64,000 bases of DNA from JAVJSF01 sp040219555 (GTDB lineage Bacteria; Actinomycetota; Thermoleophilia; Miltoncostaeales; Miltoncostaeaceae): the NCBI GenBank assembly GCA_040219555.1, contig JAVJSF010000009.1:501510-565509 (forward strand), read 5' to 3'. The position numbers and the translations under genes were made by a program. The notes below the pieces were generated by a model, which was given only the letters and a program-made list of their open reading frames with translations, did no database searches and was not told where the DNA came from. Shown one piece after another: positions 28,408 through 38,145 of this stretch. Within the stretch, counting starts at the first letter, position 1. The number at the start of each line of letters is the position of its first letter.

Positions 28408-29733
28408 CTACAGACGCGACAGGTAGCGCTCCAGCTCCCAGGTGCTCACCTGGCCGCGGTACTCGTCCCACTCGGCCCGCTTGAGGTCGACCAGGCGCGA
28501 GTGGATGTGCTCGCCCAGGCAGGTCAGCAGCAGCTCCGAGCCCGCGCCCAGCTCGATGGCGTCGCCGAGGTTCTCGGGGAGCGACTCGATGCCCGTGCGC
28601 CGGCGCTCGTCCGGGGTCAGCTCGTAGAGGTTCTGCTGCATCTCCTCGGGCAGCTCGTAGCCCTTCTCGATGCCCTCCAGGCCGGCCTGCAGCAGCGCCG
28701 CGAAGGTCAGGTACGGGTTGCAGGCCGGGTCGGGCGAGCGCAGCTCCACCCGCGCGGCCTCCGCGCGGCCGGGGTGGTGGCCCGGGACGCGGGCGATGGC
28801 CGAGCGGTTGCGCCGGCTCCAGCCCACGTACACGGGGGCCTCGAAGCCGGGCACCAGGCGCCGGTACGAGTTCACCCACTGTGCGAAGACGCAGCTCAGC
28901 TCGCGGGCGTGGCGCAGGACGCCGGCGATGAAGGCGCGGCCGGTCGCGGACAGCGCCAGCGGGTCGTCCGTGGAGTGGAAGGCGTTCTGGTCGCCGCGGA
29001 AGAGGCTCATGTGGGTGTGCATGCCGCTGCCGTTGACGCCCGAGAGGGGCTTCGGCATGAAGGTGGCGTAGCACCCGTGGGCGTGGGCCACCTCCTTCAC
29101 GATGGTCCGGTAGGTCATCACGTTGTCGGCCATCTGCAGCGCATCGCCGTACCGCATGTCGATCTCGTGCTGGGACGGGCTGCCCTCGTGGTGCGAGTAG
29201 GCGATGTCGATGCCGATCGCCTCCAGCGCCATCACCGTGTCGCGGCGCAGGTCGCTGGCCGCGTCCAGGGTCGTGAGGTCGAAGTAGCCGCCGTTGTCGA
29301 GCACCTCGGTGCCCTCGGCGTCGCGGAAGTAGAAGTACTCCAGCTCGGGGCCGACGTAGAAGTGGTCGAAGCCCATGTCCTCGGCGCGGTTCAGCGCCCG
29401 GCGCAGCACGTGGCGCGGGTCGCCCTCGTACGGCGCGCCGTCCGGCAGACGGATGTCGCAGAACATGCGCGCCACCGCGCTCTCGGCCGGCCGGTAGGGC
29501 AGCACCGCGAAGGTGTTGGCGTCCGGGACGGCGACCATGTCGGCCTCCTGCACCGCGCTGAAGCCGGCGATGCTCGATCCGTCGAAGCCCATGCCGTTGG
29601 CGAGCGCGTTGTTGAGCTCGTCTTGCGCGATGGCGAAGCTCTTGAGGTTCCCGAGGATGTCGGTGAACCAGAGGCGGATGAAGCGCACATCGCGCTGCTG
29701 CACCAGGGCGAGGACGTCCGGGGCGCTGATCAT
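28408..29733 (-). CDS. glnA: Glutamine synthetase type I
   Basis: GlnA joins ammonia and glutamate to glutamine with ATP. The 441-aa protein aligns by eye with the short GSI-alpha type: FIRLWFTDILGNLKSFAI, FDGSSIAGF, VGPELEYFYF, ASHHE-like YSHHEGSPSQHEID, ATFMPKPLSGVNGSGMH and NSYRRLVPGFEAPVYVGWS. The metal ligands and the ammonia-site residues in these blocks are present. GSI-alpha lacks the 25-residue insertion of adenylylated GSI-beta, so control by adenylylation is unlikely, although a Tyr occurs in NLYELTPDE. ATG 29733 has AAGGAG upstream. It lies just beyond a second, type III glutamine synthetase gene. Confidence 0.93.
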   Translation of the reverse strand: MISAPDVLALVQQRDVRFIRLWFTDILGNLKSFAIAQDELNNALANGMGFDGSSIAGFSAVQEADMVAVPDANTFAVLPYRPAESAVARMFCDIRLPDGAPYEGDPRHVLRRALNRAEDMGFDHFYVGPELEYFYFRDAEGTEVLDNGGYFDLTTLDAASDLRRDTVMALEAIGIDIAYSHHEGSPSQHEIDMRYGDALQMADNVMTYRTIVKEVAHAHGCYATFMPKPLSGVNGSGMHTHMSLFRGDQNAFHSTDDPLALSATGRAFIAGVLRHARELSCVFAQWVNSYRRLVPGFEAPVYVGWSRRNRSAIARVPGHHPGRAEAARVELRSPDPACNPYLTFAALLQAGLEGIEKGYELPEEMQQNLYELTPDERRRTGIESLPENLGDAIELGAGSELLLTCLGEHIHSRLVDLKRAEWDEYRGQVSTWELERYLSRL

Positions 29734-29787
29734 TGAGTCTCCTTCGCGGGGAGCCGGGGCGGGCCGGACGACAGGGTCCCACAACGG

Positions 29788-29816
29788 CGACGGCCCCGCA
29801 CAGGGCGGGGCCGTCG
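29788..29816 (-). terminator. 12-bp hairpin between glnN and glnA
   Basis: CGACGGCCCCGC and GCGGGGCCGTCG form a perfect twelve-base stem with a five-base loop. It follows the glnN stop by 37 bases and precedes the glnA start by 54 bases on the minus strand. It likely ends the glnN transcript, so the two genes are probably expressed separately. Confidence 0.75.
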
Positions 29817-29853
29817 TGACCTGCGATCCGGTGCCGCGGGTCGCGGCAGCCGC

Positions 29854-31998
<2,145 letters not shown>

Positions 31999-32166
31999 GG
32001 CGCGGAGGGCCCTCCTTGGGTTGCTCGGGGCGCTGCGCATGATACGGCCGCCCGGTACGGCGCTTCCTTGTGGATGCGTCCAAACGGCGGGGTGGCTCTT
32101 TGTCCGAGTGGCCAAATCGGTACCGGGGTGGTCCGGCCGGCCTTGCAACCTGATCCCGCGAGCCCC

Positions 32167-33807
32167 ATGCTCGGAATGGTGAGCACCCACACGGCCCGCC
32201 GCCCGGTCAGCACCGTCGCCGACGTCCTCTTGGCACCTGCGCTGGCCGGCGCCAGCGTGCTGGGCGAGACCGCGCGCCTGGTCTCTCCGGTGACCGTGGT
32301 CGCCCCGGCAGATCCCGGGGCGGAGCCCGAGGCCGGCGCCCTGCTGATCGTCCCCGACGCCGGCGCGCTGGCCGCGGCCGACCTCGGCGACGCGGCGGCG
32401 GTGGTCTGCCGCCGGGCGCCGGATGATCCGGCCGCCCTCGGAGACCTCCCGGTGATCGTGCTGCCCCCGGGCGCGCCCTGGGGGGCGGTGCTCTCCCAGG
32501 TCGTCGGCCTGGTCGAGGGGGGCTCCGGCCGCGACGCCGCCCGCGACGCGTTGCGCGCCCCCCTGGTCGCCGGCCGTGGGTTCCAGGGGCTGGCCGAGGT
32601 GGCCTCGGAGATGATCGCCGCGCCCGTGGCCATCCTGGACGAGTACCTCGACAGCCTGGCGGCCGCGGCGCTGTCCGAGGACGACCTGGAGTTGCTCGCC
32701 ACCGCGGTGTCCGCCGCGCACGGGCACGGGCCGGCGTCGTTCCTCGGCCTCTTCATGGAGCACGACATGCCCGGCCTCCTGCGCGTCCTCACCTCGGGTC
32801 CGGCGGGGGCGACCGGGGTCATCGTCGTGTGGCTCCCCGGCGAGCCCACCGCCGCCCAGGAGTCCGTGATCGCCGAGCTCGCCGAGGCGTGCGCCCTCGA
32901 GCGGGCCCGGGAGGTGGTGCGCACCGAGACCGAGGCCCGTCTCCGGGGGGATCTGGTCGAGGAACTGGCGGCCGGCGAGGTCGTCAGCCGCGAGTCGCTG
33001 GTCCGCCGCGCGCGCCATCTGGGCGCCGACCTCTCCCGCGGTGCCGTCGCCCTGCTGGGCAGCCTGCAGGATCCCCACACCGACGGGCGCCTGATCAGCG
33101 ATCAGCGCCTGGCGCGGAGGGTCCTGCAGCAGGCGCGCGTCAGCATCGAGATGCACGTGCCCCGGGCGCTGGTCGACTGGCGCGACGGGCGCCTGCTGGC
33201 GCTCATCCCGCCGCCTCCCGACGTGGCCGATCTCGCGCGCGACGACGTCGAGGAGCGTGCACTCACGCTCGCCAAGCGTGTCCTATCGGCAACGGCGCAG
33301 ACGGTCCCCGGTCTGGCGCTCACGTTCGCCCTGTCCCGCCACACCGCCGAGCCCGAGCGCCTGGGTGCCGCGCTGGACGAGGCCACCCTGGCGCTGTCGA
33401 TCGGCGAGCGCCTCGGCCGCATGGGCGAGGTGATCACCTTCGAGGAGACCGGCACCTACAAGCTGCTCTTCCAGATCTTCGCCGACCGGCCCGAGGAGTT
33501 GTCGTCGTTCTACGACCAGACCATCCACCCGCTGGTGCGCTACGACGAGCAGTACCAGACCGAGCTGGTGACCACTCTGGCCACCTATCTGGGCAACGAC
33601 TGCAACCTGGCGGCCACGGCGGGGACGCTCTACACGCACCGCCATACGGTGCGCTACCGGCTCGACCGCATCGCCGAGCTGTCGGGCCTGGACATCGGCC
33701 GCACCGACGACCGCGAGAAACTGTCGCTGGGGCTCAAGGCCATGCGCCTGCTGGGGAAGCGGGTGGTGATGGTGGAGGACCGCAAGCGCACGGCCAAGCC
33801 GGCCTGA
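32167..33807 (+). CDS. PucR-family transcriptional regulator
   Basis: The 546-aa protein ends in the PucR-type helix-turn-helix: TLATYLGNDCNLAATAGTLY, THRHTVRYRLDRIAELSGLD and LSLGLKAMRLL. The centre (about residues 260-460) resembles the GGDEF-like PucR/CdaR domain, and the first 120 residues look like the N-terminal purine-catabolism sensory domain (STVADVLLAPALAG). PucR relatives sense nitrogen-rich metabolites and switch nitrogen-source genes. The gene is divergent from glnN, so it may control that gene and itself. Starts at ATG 32167 and ATG 32176 are both possible; neither has a strong ribosome site. Confidence 0.85.
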   Translation: MLGMVSTHTARRPVSTVADVLLAPALAGASVLGETARLVSPVTVVAPADPGAEPEAGALLIVPDAGALAAADLGDAAAVVCRRAPDDPAALGDLPVIVLPPGAPWGAVLSQVVGLVEGGSGRDAARDALRAPLVAGRGFQGLAEVASEMIAAPVAILDEYLDSLAAAALSEDDLELLATAVSAAHGHGPASFLGLFMEHDMPGLLRVLTSGPAGATGVIVVWLPGEPTAAQESVIAELAEACALERAREVVRTETEARLRGDLVEELAAGEVVSRESLVRRARHLGADLSRGAVALLGSLQDPHTDGRLISDQRLARRVLQQARVSIEMHVPRALVDWRDGRLLALIPPPPDVADLARDDVEERALTLAKRVLSATAQTVPGLALTFALSRHTAEPERLGAALDEATLALSIGERLGRMGEVITFEETGTYKLLFQIFADRPEELSSFYDQTIHPLVRYDEQYQTELVTTLATYLGNDCNLAATAGTLYTHRHTVRYRLDRIAELSGLDIGRTDDREKLSLGLKAMRLLGKRVVMVEDRKRTAKPA

Positions 33808-33838
33808 GTCCTCGACGTCGCCGGGCCGCTGTCGTCGC

Positions 33839-33860
33839 CCGTCCGGGCGCGTCCGGACGG
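33839..33860 (+). terminator. Hairpin after the PucR-family gene
   Basis: CCGTCCGG and CCGGACGG form an eight-base perfect stem with a six-base loop, 32 bases after the regulator stop. Confidence 0.6.
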
Positions 33861-33887
33861 TCGCATCATCGGATTAGCCCGTGGCCA

Positions 33888-33916
33888 GTGACAGGACCGC
33901 CGGACCGCCATAAGCT
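33888..33916 (+). promoter_or_regulatory. Promoter GTGACA-N17-TAAGCT
   Basis: GTGACA at 33888-33893 and TAAGCT at 33911-33916 are separated by exactly 17 bases, a good housekeeping-type promoter for this genome. It lies 51 bases upstream of the collagen-like secreted protein gene. Confidence 0.6.
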
Positions 33917-33925
33917 CGCCCCGAG

Positions 33926-33943
33926 CCCCCGCATGTACGGGGG
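33926..33943 (+). promoter_or_regulatory. Small hairpin in the 5' leader of the secreted protein gene
   Basis: CCCCCG and CGGGGG flank a six-base loop and sit directly before the AGGAAG ribosome-site region. In the mRNA it would form at about the start of the transcript, where it could stabilise the message. Confidence 0.4.
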
Positions 33944-33966
33944 AGGAAGAAACCGGGGGAAGCACC

Positions 33967-34680
33967 ATGACCAGACGTCTGATCGGGCGGGCAGAGTGGT
34001 GGGCGGTGATCGCGCTCGCGGTCCTGGCCGGAGCGGTGCTGGCGTTCGCCATCGACCGCTCTGCCAAGCCGGCACACGCCCAGTCGGCCGGAGGCGGCAT
34101 CACGCTCAGCGTGAACCAGCTCAGGATCAACCAGCGCATCTCGCAGGCGGCGGTGCGCCGCAGCAACGACGCCCTGCAGCGGCTCGACTCGCTGCCGGCT
34201 CCCGCTCCGGGCCCCGCCGGCCCGCAGGGCCCGGCCGGCCCGCAGGGCCCGGCGGCGGAGTCGATCAGCACCTACGGCACCTACATCCGCCAGATCCCGT
34301 TCGGCCAAGAGGCCGACCTCGCGACCAACGGCCCGCTGCGGTACTTCGCCCGTTGCGTGCTCAACGACGGCGGTATCGACGTGGTGCGCATCTTCGCCGT
34401 GAGCACGGCCGCCAACGGCTTCTCCAGCGACAACGGCAGCACCCCGCTGACGGCGTCCGTTCCCGCGCTGGTGACGTCCATCGGCAACGGCCCGACGGGC
34501 AACGTGCAGTACGAGAACGCCATCGATGACGACGCCAGCTACGTCCGCTCCGGCGGCACCGACTACTACCTCGGAATCGATCTCGAGACGATCGGCGCCG
34601 GCATCAACCTGAACGGCCCGGGCACCGGGTGCACCGTGGTGGGATCGGCCTTCCAGGCCACCTCGCCGGTCGCTCCCTGA
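33967..34680 (+). CDS. Secreted protein with a short collagen-like repeat
   Basis: The 237-aa protein begins with a charged MTRRLIGRAEWW, a hydrophobic segment (AVIALAVLAGAVLAFAI) and a likely signal-peptidase site after AHA in KPAHAQSA. A helical stretch of about 35 residues follows, then collagen-like triplets GPAGPQGPAGPQGPA at about residues 79-94. The last 140 residues form a beta-rich globular domain with three Cys, including YFARCVLNDGG and GTGCTVVGS. The ribosome site is GGGGGAAGC. It has its own promoter and terminator, so it is a single-gene unit. The function is unknown; a surface or extracellular structural role is plausible. Confidence 0.75.
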   Translation: MTRRLIGRAEWWAVIALAVLAGAVLAFAIDRSAKPAHAQSAGGGITLSVNQLRINQRISQAAVRRSNDALQRLDSLPAPAPGPAGPQGPAGPQGPAAESISTYGTYIRQIPFGQEADLATNGPLRYFARCVLNDGGIDVVRIFAVSTAANGFSSDNGSTPLTASVPALVTSIGNGPTGNVQYENAIDDDASYVRSGGTDYYLGIDLETIGAGINLNGPGTGCTVVGSAFQATSPVAP

Positions 34681-34710
34681 TCGGGCTCGACACGTAGCGA
34701 TCCCGCTGGA

Positions 34711-34741
34711 CCGCCGCCCCGGCTCCGCGCCGGGGCGGCGG
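34711..34741 (+). terminator. 12-bp terminator hairpin
   Basis: CCGCCGCCCCGG pairs with CCGGGGCGGCGG around a seven-base loop, 30 bases after the collagen-like protein gene. It is followed immediately by the promoter of the next gene. Confidence 0.75.
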
Positions 34742-34743
34742 CG

Positions 34744-34749
34744 CTAGCA
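34744..34749 (+). promoter_or_regulatory. -10 box (TAGCAT) for a leaderless zinc-ribbon gene
   Basis: TAGCAT ends seven bases before the GTG at 34757. No ribosome-binding site lies between, supporting a leaderless transcript starting at that GTG. Confidence 0.5.
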
Positions 34750-34756
34750 TTCCCTC

Positions 34757-35116
34757 GTGCCTGAGTACGGAATCCCCATGTCGCGCCGCGGTGAGCCCAT
34801 GCGCTGCCCGGCCTGCGACTCGCGCCTGGTGGAGCTGGAGCGCAGCGAGGTCCTGATCGACGCGTGCCCCGAGTGCCGGGGCATCTGGATGGACCGCGGC
34901 GAGTTGGACCGCATCCTCGATCGCGAGCGGCGCGCCATCGCCGCCGTGGCCGACGAGGACGAGGACTTCTTCGCCGAGATGGAGGGTCGCAAGGGTCGCG
35001 GCGGAGGCGATGCCGGCCGTCGCGAGCAGCGCGACGATGACGGCCGGGGCGGCAAGAAGAAGAAGCGCAAGCGCTTCGGGGTCCTCGAAGACCTGCTCGA
35101 CTTCGATCTGGGCTGA
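34757..35116 (+). CDS. zf-TFIIB-type zinc-ribbon protein
   Basis: The 119-aa protein carries one zinc ribbon, RCPACDSRLVELERSEVLID, followed by ACPECRGIWMDRGELDRIL, the classic C-x2-C...C-x2-C with the GxWxDxGEL tail of zf-TFIIB proteins. The rest is acidic, then glycine- and arginine-rich with a KKKKRKR cluster and a last FGVLEDLLDFDLG. Such proteins are widespread but of unknown role. The -10 box position supports the GTG at 34757; an internal ATG at 34799 with GGTGAG before it would remove 14 residues. Confidence 0.8.
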   Translation: MPEYGIPMSRRGEPMRCPACDSRLVELERSEVLIDACPECRGIWMDRGELDRILDRERRAIAAVADEDEDFFAEMEGRKGRGGGDAGRREQRDDDGRGGKKKKRKRFGVLEDLLDFDLG

Positions 35117-35125
35117 GGGCCGGCC

Positions 35126-35446
35126 GTGCGCACCGTCCGCGCCGAGTACGAACTCCAGCCGGAGTTGCTCGATCGCGCGGACGCGCTGGCCGAGGCGCTG
35201 GGACCCGACGCCACCGTCGAGCCGCTTCCATCGGCCATCGGTGGTGACCTCCCTCCGGACGGGCTGCTGATCGAGCTCCAGGTGGAGGCGGAGGACCCGT
35301 TCGCCGCGGTCCAGGCCGCGGCCGTGCGCCTGGCCGACGCCTTCCGCGCCGTCGACCTGCCCATCCGCGCCGTCTCGCTGGAGGCGGAAGGCCTGCTCCC
35401 CGTCCGCATCGAGACGCTGCCGAGGATCACGCCCTACACGGGCTGA
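35126..35446 (+). CDS. Small alpha/beta protein of unknown function
   Basis: This 106-aa frame starts at a GTG nine bases after the zinc-ribbon gene and is probably co-transcribed with it. It reads RTVRAEYELQPELLDRADAL, then a strand GLLIELQVEAEDPFAAVQAA and a helix AAVRLADAFRAVDLP. The strand-helix-strand pattern suggests a ferredoxin-like fold. I recognise no family. Confidence 0.6.
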   Translation: MRTVRAEYELQPELLDRADALAEALGPDATVEPLPSAIGGDLPPDGLLIELQVEAEDPFAAVQAAAVRLADAFRAVDLPIRAVSLEAEGLLPVRIETLPRITPYTG

Positions 35447-35467
35447 TGCAGGGCCCGACGATCCGGC

Positions 35468-36187
35468 CTACACGCCGGCCCATTCGGCCTTGAGCATGCG
35501 CTGGGCCTCGCGCGCCGCGGGCCCCACCTGCCCGCGGTAGACGGGCAGCCCGTCGATCTCCACCAGGCTCACCACCCCCGAGACGGCGCTGGTGAGGAAC
35601 ACCTCGGTGGCATCGCGCCACTCGCGCTCGGTCACCTCGCGCACCTCGGCGCCCAAGCCGGCGATGACCGCCGCGCGCGTGATCCCCGGCAGCAGACCGT
35701 GCGCCGGCGGGGTCACCAGCCGGCCGCCGACCACCGCGAAGGCGTTGGCCAGGTCGCCCTCGCCCAGGTTGCCGCGGTCGTCGACCAGCAGGGCCCGCTC
35801 GACCCCCTGGCGCGCCACCCGCGCGCGCAGGTTCACCCGCTGCTCGGTCTGGCCCGGCAGCTTGTGCTGCCACATGCGGGCCTCCGGCCTCCAGCCGCCG
35901 CGCACGCTCCGCGCCCGCAGCGCCGGCGGGACCGCCGACAGGGGCGGTTCGGCCGTCATCTCCACCCGGCAGCCCTCGTCGGTGTCCGTGGGCGCCACAA
36001 GCCGCAGCCGCGCGTCGCCCGCGCGCCGGCCGATGGCCCGCACCACGCAGGCGGCCAGGTCCTCGCGCGCGGGCATCCCGTGCACCTCCAGCGCCACAGC
36101 CGAGGCCAGCATCCGGTCCAGGTGCCGGTCGAGCCAGGCCACGCGCCCGGTGCCGGCGCGCATGGTCTCGAGCAGGGCGATGCCCAT
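35468..36187 (-). CDS. pabC: Aminotransferase class IV, probable aminodeoxychorismate lyase
   Basis: PabC uses PLP to split 4-amino-4-deoxychorismate into p-aminobenzoate and pyruvate for folate synthesis. The 239-aa protein shows fold-type IV features: LLETMRAGTGRVAWLDRHLD at the start, a lysine in QHKLPGQTEQ, and the cofactor block LVDDRGNLGEGDLANAFAV followed by HGLLPGITRAAVI. Its ATG overlaps the stop of pabB by one base (TGATG), which strongly supports this function over branched-chain or D-amino-acid aminotransferase. The lysine context is unusual compared with the common KTTNR-like motif. Confidence 0.8.
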   Translation of the reverse strand: MGIALLETMRAGTGRVAWLDRHLDRMLASAVALEVHGMPAREDLAACVVRAIGRRAGDARLRLVAPTDTDEGCRVEMTAEPPLSAVPPALRARSVRGGWRPEARMWQHKLPGQTEQRVNLRARVARQGVERALLVDDRGNLGEGDLANAFAVVGGRLVTPPAHGLLPGITRAAVIAGLGAEVREVTEREWRDATEVFLTSAVSGVVSLVEIDGLPVYRGQVGPAAREAQRMLKAEWAGV

Positions 36188-37518
36188 CAGGCCGGGCGCA
36201 CCGCACCGGTCGCGGCCAGGAAGGGTGCCGCCTTGGCCCACGCCTCGTCGTGCTCGGCCGCGGGGTCCGAATCCCACACGACCGCTCCGCCGCACCAGTA
36301 CCAGGCCCTCCCGCGCGCCACCCAGGCGGTGCGGATGGCCACGCTGGCCTCCAGTCGCCCATCCGGGCTCACGGTCACCACGCTGCCGAAGGCCGGCCCC
36401 CGGTTGACGGGCTCCAGTTCCCGGATCACCTCCAGCGCGCGCACCTTGGGACACCCCGTCACCGAGCCACCAGGGAACACCGCCCGCAGCAGGTCGGCCG
36501 CGCTCACGCCGGCGCGCAGGTCGGCGGTGATCTCGCTGACCATGTGCTCCACATAGGGGGTGGTGAGGCGCTCGAACAACCGGCTCACCCGCACCCCGCC
36601 GGGTACCGCGCAGCGCCCCAGGTCGTTGCGCATCAGATCCACGATCATCACGTGCTCGGCGCGGTCCTTGGCCGAGGCGCGCAGACGCTCCCAGTCGCCG
36701 GGCGGCGCCGTGCCCTTGATCGGCGCCGTCGACGCCCGGTCCCCTTGGCGCCGCACCAGCAACTCTGGCGAGGCCGACACCACCGTCCCCTCGGCCAGGC
36801 CCAGGTAGGCGCGGTGGGCCGTGGGCCCGGCGGCGCCCCACAGCCGGCGGGCGAACTCGTGGGCGGGCTCCTCCCACGGCACCTCGAGCCGCTGGGTCAG
36901 GTTCACCTGGTAGCAGTCCCCGGCGCGGATGTACTCCAGCGCCCGGCCCACCGCCCGCTCGTACGCCCCGCCGGGGAGTGAGGACCCCACCGGGCGGGTG
37001 GCCGCCTGTCCCAGGCGCTCGGCCGGCCGGCACGAGGCCGCGCGAGCGGCCAGGTGGTCCGCCGCCTCCGCGCCGGCGACGCTCGCCACCACGCAGCGTC
37101 CGTCGTCGTCGATGGCCGCGACCGTCTCGTAGCGCCCCGCCCATGCGGAGGGCGGGCCGGCCGGCCACGACACCGGATCCGGCAGCCGCTCCACCGTGCC
37201 GGCCAGGTCGTGCGCCAGCAGGGCCACCCATCCGCCGGCGAGGGTGGTCCCCGGAGGGGCGTCCCGACGGCCGGCGCCCGGCCGCGCGCGCTCCAGGGCG
37301 TCCCACACCGCCCGCCCGCGCACCTGCTCCACGGGGTCCACGCCCACCACGCTCACGCCGTCGTGGCGGACCAGCATCGGCGCCTCGCCGTCGGCGAGCG
37401 CGGCCACCAGCGCCGCGGGGTCGACGGGTGTGTCGAGCGTGCGCAGGTCGGCGGGGCCCCGGTGTGTGACAATGGCGTCCGCTGGATGATCGGTGGACAC
37501 GCGCCGTCCCGGGGTCAT
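36187..37518 (-). CDS. pabB: Aminodeoxychorismate synthase component I
   Basis: PabB aminates chorismate in p-aminobenzoate synthesis, using ammonia from a PabA glutaminase not found here. The 443-aa chorismate-binding protein has GDCYQVNLTQRLEVP, SASPELLVRR, the diagnostic PIKGT with the PabB lysine (anthranilate synthases have PIAGT), HVMIVDLMRNDLGRC and FPGGSVTGCPKVRALEVI. The ATG at 37518 is preceded on the minus strand by TAGCGT seven bases before, so the mRNA is probably leaderless. pabC follows with one-base overlap. Confidence 0.9.
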   Translation of the reverse strand: MTPGRRVSTDHPADAIVTHRGPADLRTLDTPVDPAALVAALADGEAPMLVRHDGVSVVGVDPVEQVRGRAVWDALERARPGAGRRDAPPGTTLAGGWVALLAHDLAGTVERLPDPVSWPAGPPSAWAGRYETVAAIDDDGRCVVASVAGAEAADHLAARAASCRPAERLGQAATRPVGSSLPGGAYERAVGRALEYIRAGDCYQVNLTQRLEVPWEEPAHEFARRLWGAAGPTAHRAYLGLAEGTVVSASPELLVRRQGDRASTAPIKGTAPPGDWERLRASAKDRAEHVMIVDLMRNDLGRCAVPGGVRVSRLFERLTTPYVEHMVSEITADLRAGVSAADLLRAVFPGGSVTGCPKVRALEVIRELEPVNRGPAFGSVVTVSPDGRLEASVAIRTAWVARGRAWYWCGGAVVWDSDPAAEHDEAWAKAAPFLAATGAVRPA

Positions 37519-37553
37519 GGGGACGACGCTAGCAAGCGCCCGAAAGGCGGACG

Positions 37554-38039
37554 ATGAGGCAGACGATCGCGTTCCAGGCAACCGGATTCTCCTGCCAGCC
37601 GGTGCAGGTGGAGGTGGAGGAGGGTCAGGACGTGGCCGAGGATGCCCTCCCGGTGGCCCTGCTGGCGCTCGAGAGCGGCCCGAATGTGGTCCTGACGCTC
37701 CCGCTGTCGACCACCGACGGCGAGAACATGATGAACGCCTTCACCCAGGCCGAGCCGTACCGCCAGGAGATCCAGGACGCCGGCCAGTGGGAGCCCCAGC
37801 CGGCGGGGATGCCCGAGGGCATCTTCTGGGCGCTGCAGCCCAACGTGATGGGCGTGTCGGTGACGCCGCCCCAGGACAGCCCCGAGGGGGTCGTCCCCCA
37901 CTGGACGCTGGCCTTCGACGACGAGGACGGCAGCCAGGTCCAGGTGGCCGTGGGCGACGGGCTCTGCGTGCAGATCGTCCGCGCCCTGGCGCAGGTGGCC
38001 AACGGGGAGCTCGAGCCGGCGCAGGACGCCGAGGGCTGA
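37554..38039 (+). CDS. Protein of unknown function, acidic, 161 aa
   Basis: The ATG has AAGGCGG five bases upstream. The protein is acidic and beta-rich (QTIAFQATGFSCQPVQVEVE; NVVLTLPLSTTDGENMMNAF) with no membrane segment. It is divergent from pabB and followed by its own terminator. I do not recognise a family. Confidence 0.65.
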   Translation: MRQTIAFQATGFSCQPVQVEVEEGQDVAEDALPVALLALESGPNVVLTLPLSTTDGENMMNAFTQAEPYRQEIQDAGQWEPQPAGMPEGIFWALQPNVMGVSVTPPQDSPEGVVPHWTLAFDDEDGSQVQVAVGDGLCVQIVRALAQVANGELEPAQDAEG

Positions 38040-38048
38040 CCGTTTCAG

Positions 38049-38086
38049 GCGGCGGGGCCGAGGGGTCCCGCCGCTCTTTCTTCGTA
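38049..38086 (+). terminator. Rho-independent terminator with T-tract
   Basis: GCGGCGGG at 38049-38056 pairs with CCCGCCGC at 38067-38074, and TCTTTCTTCGTATTT follows. This is one of the clearest hairpin-plus-T terminators in the window. Confidence 0.8.
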
Positions 38087-38145
38087 TTTCCGGTGGTTAT
38101 CTGGTATTTTCGCCGCCCCGACCGCCGAGAGGGAGCACGACGAGT

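Noticed and set aside
28408..29733. Adenylylation-controlled GSI-beta
   Set aside because: The protein is the short form without the characteristic insertion; the Tyr in NLYEL alone is not sufficient.
31999..33156. Upstream extension of the glnN frame into the region antisense to the PucR-family gene
   Set aside because: The extension has no GS-like sequence and covers a well-supported gene on the other strand. The start at 31998 fits the GSIII family.
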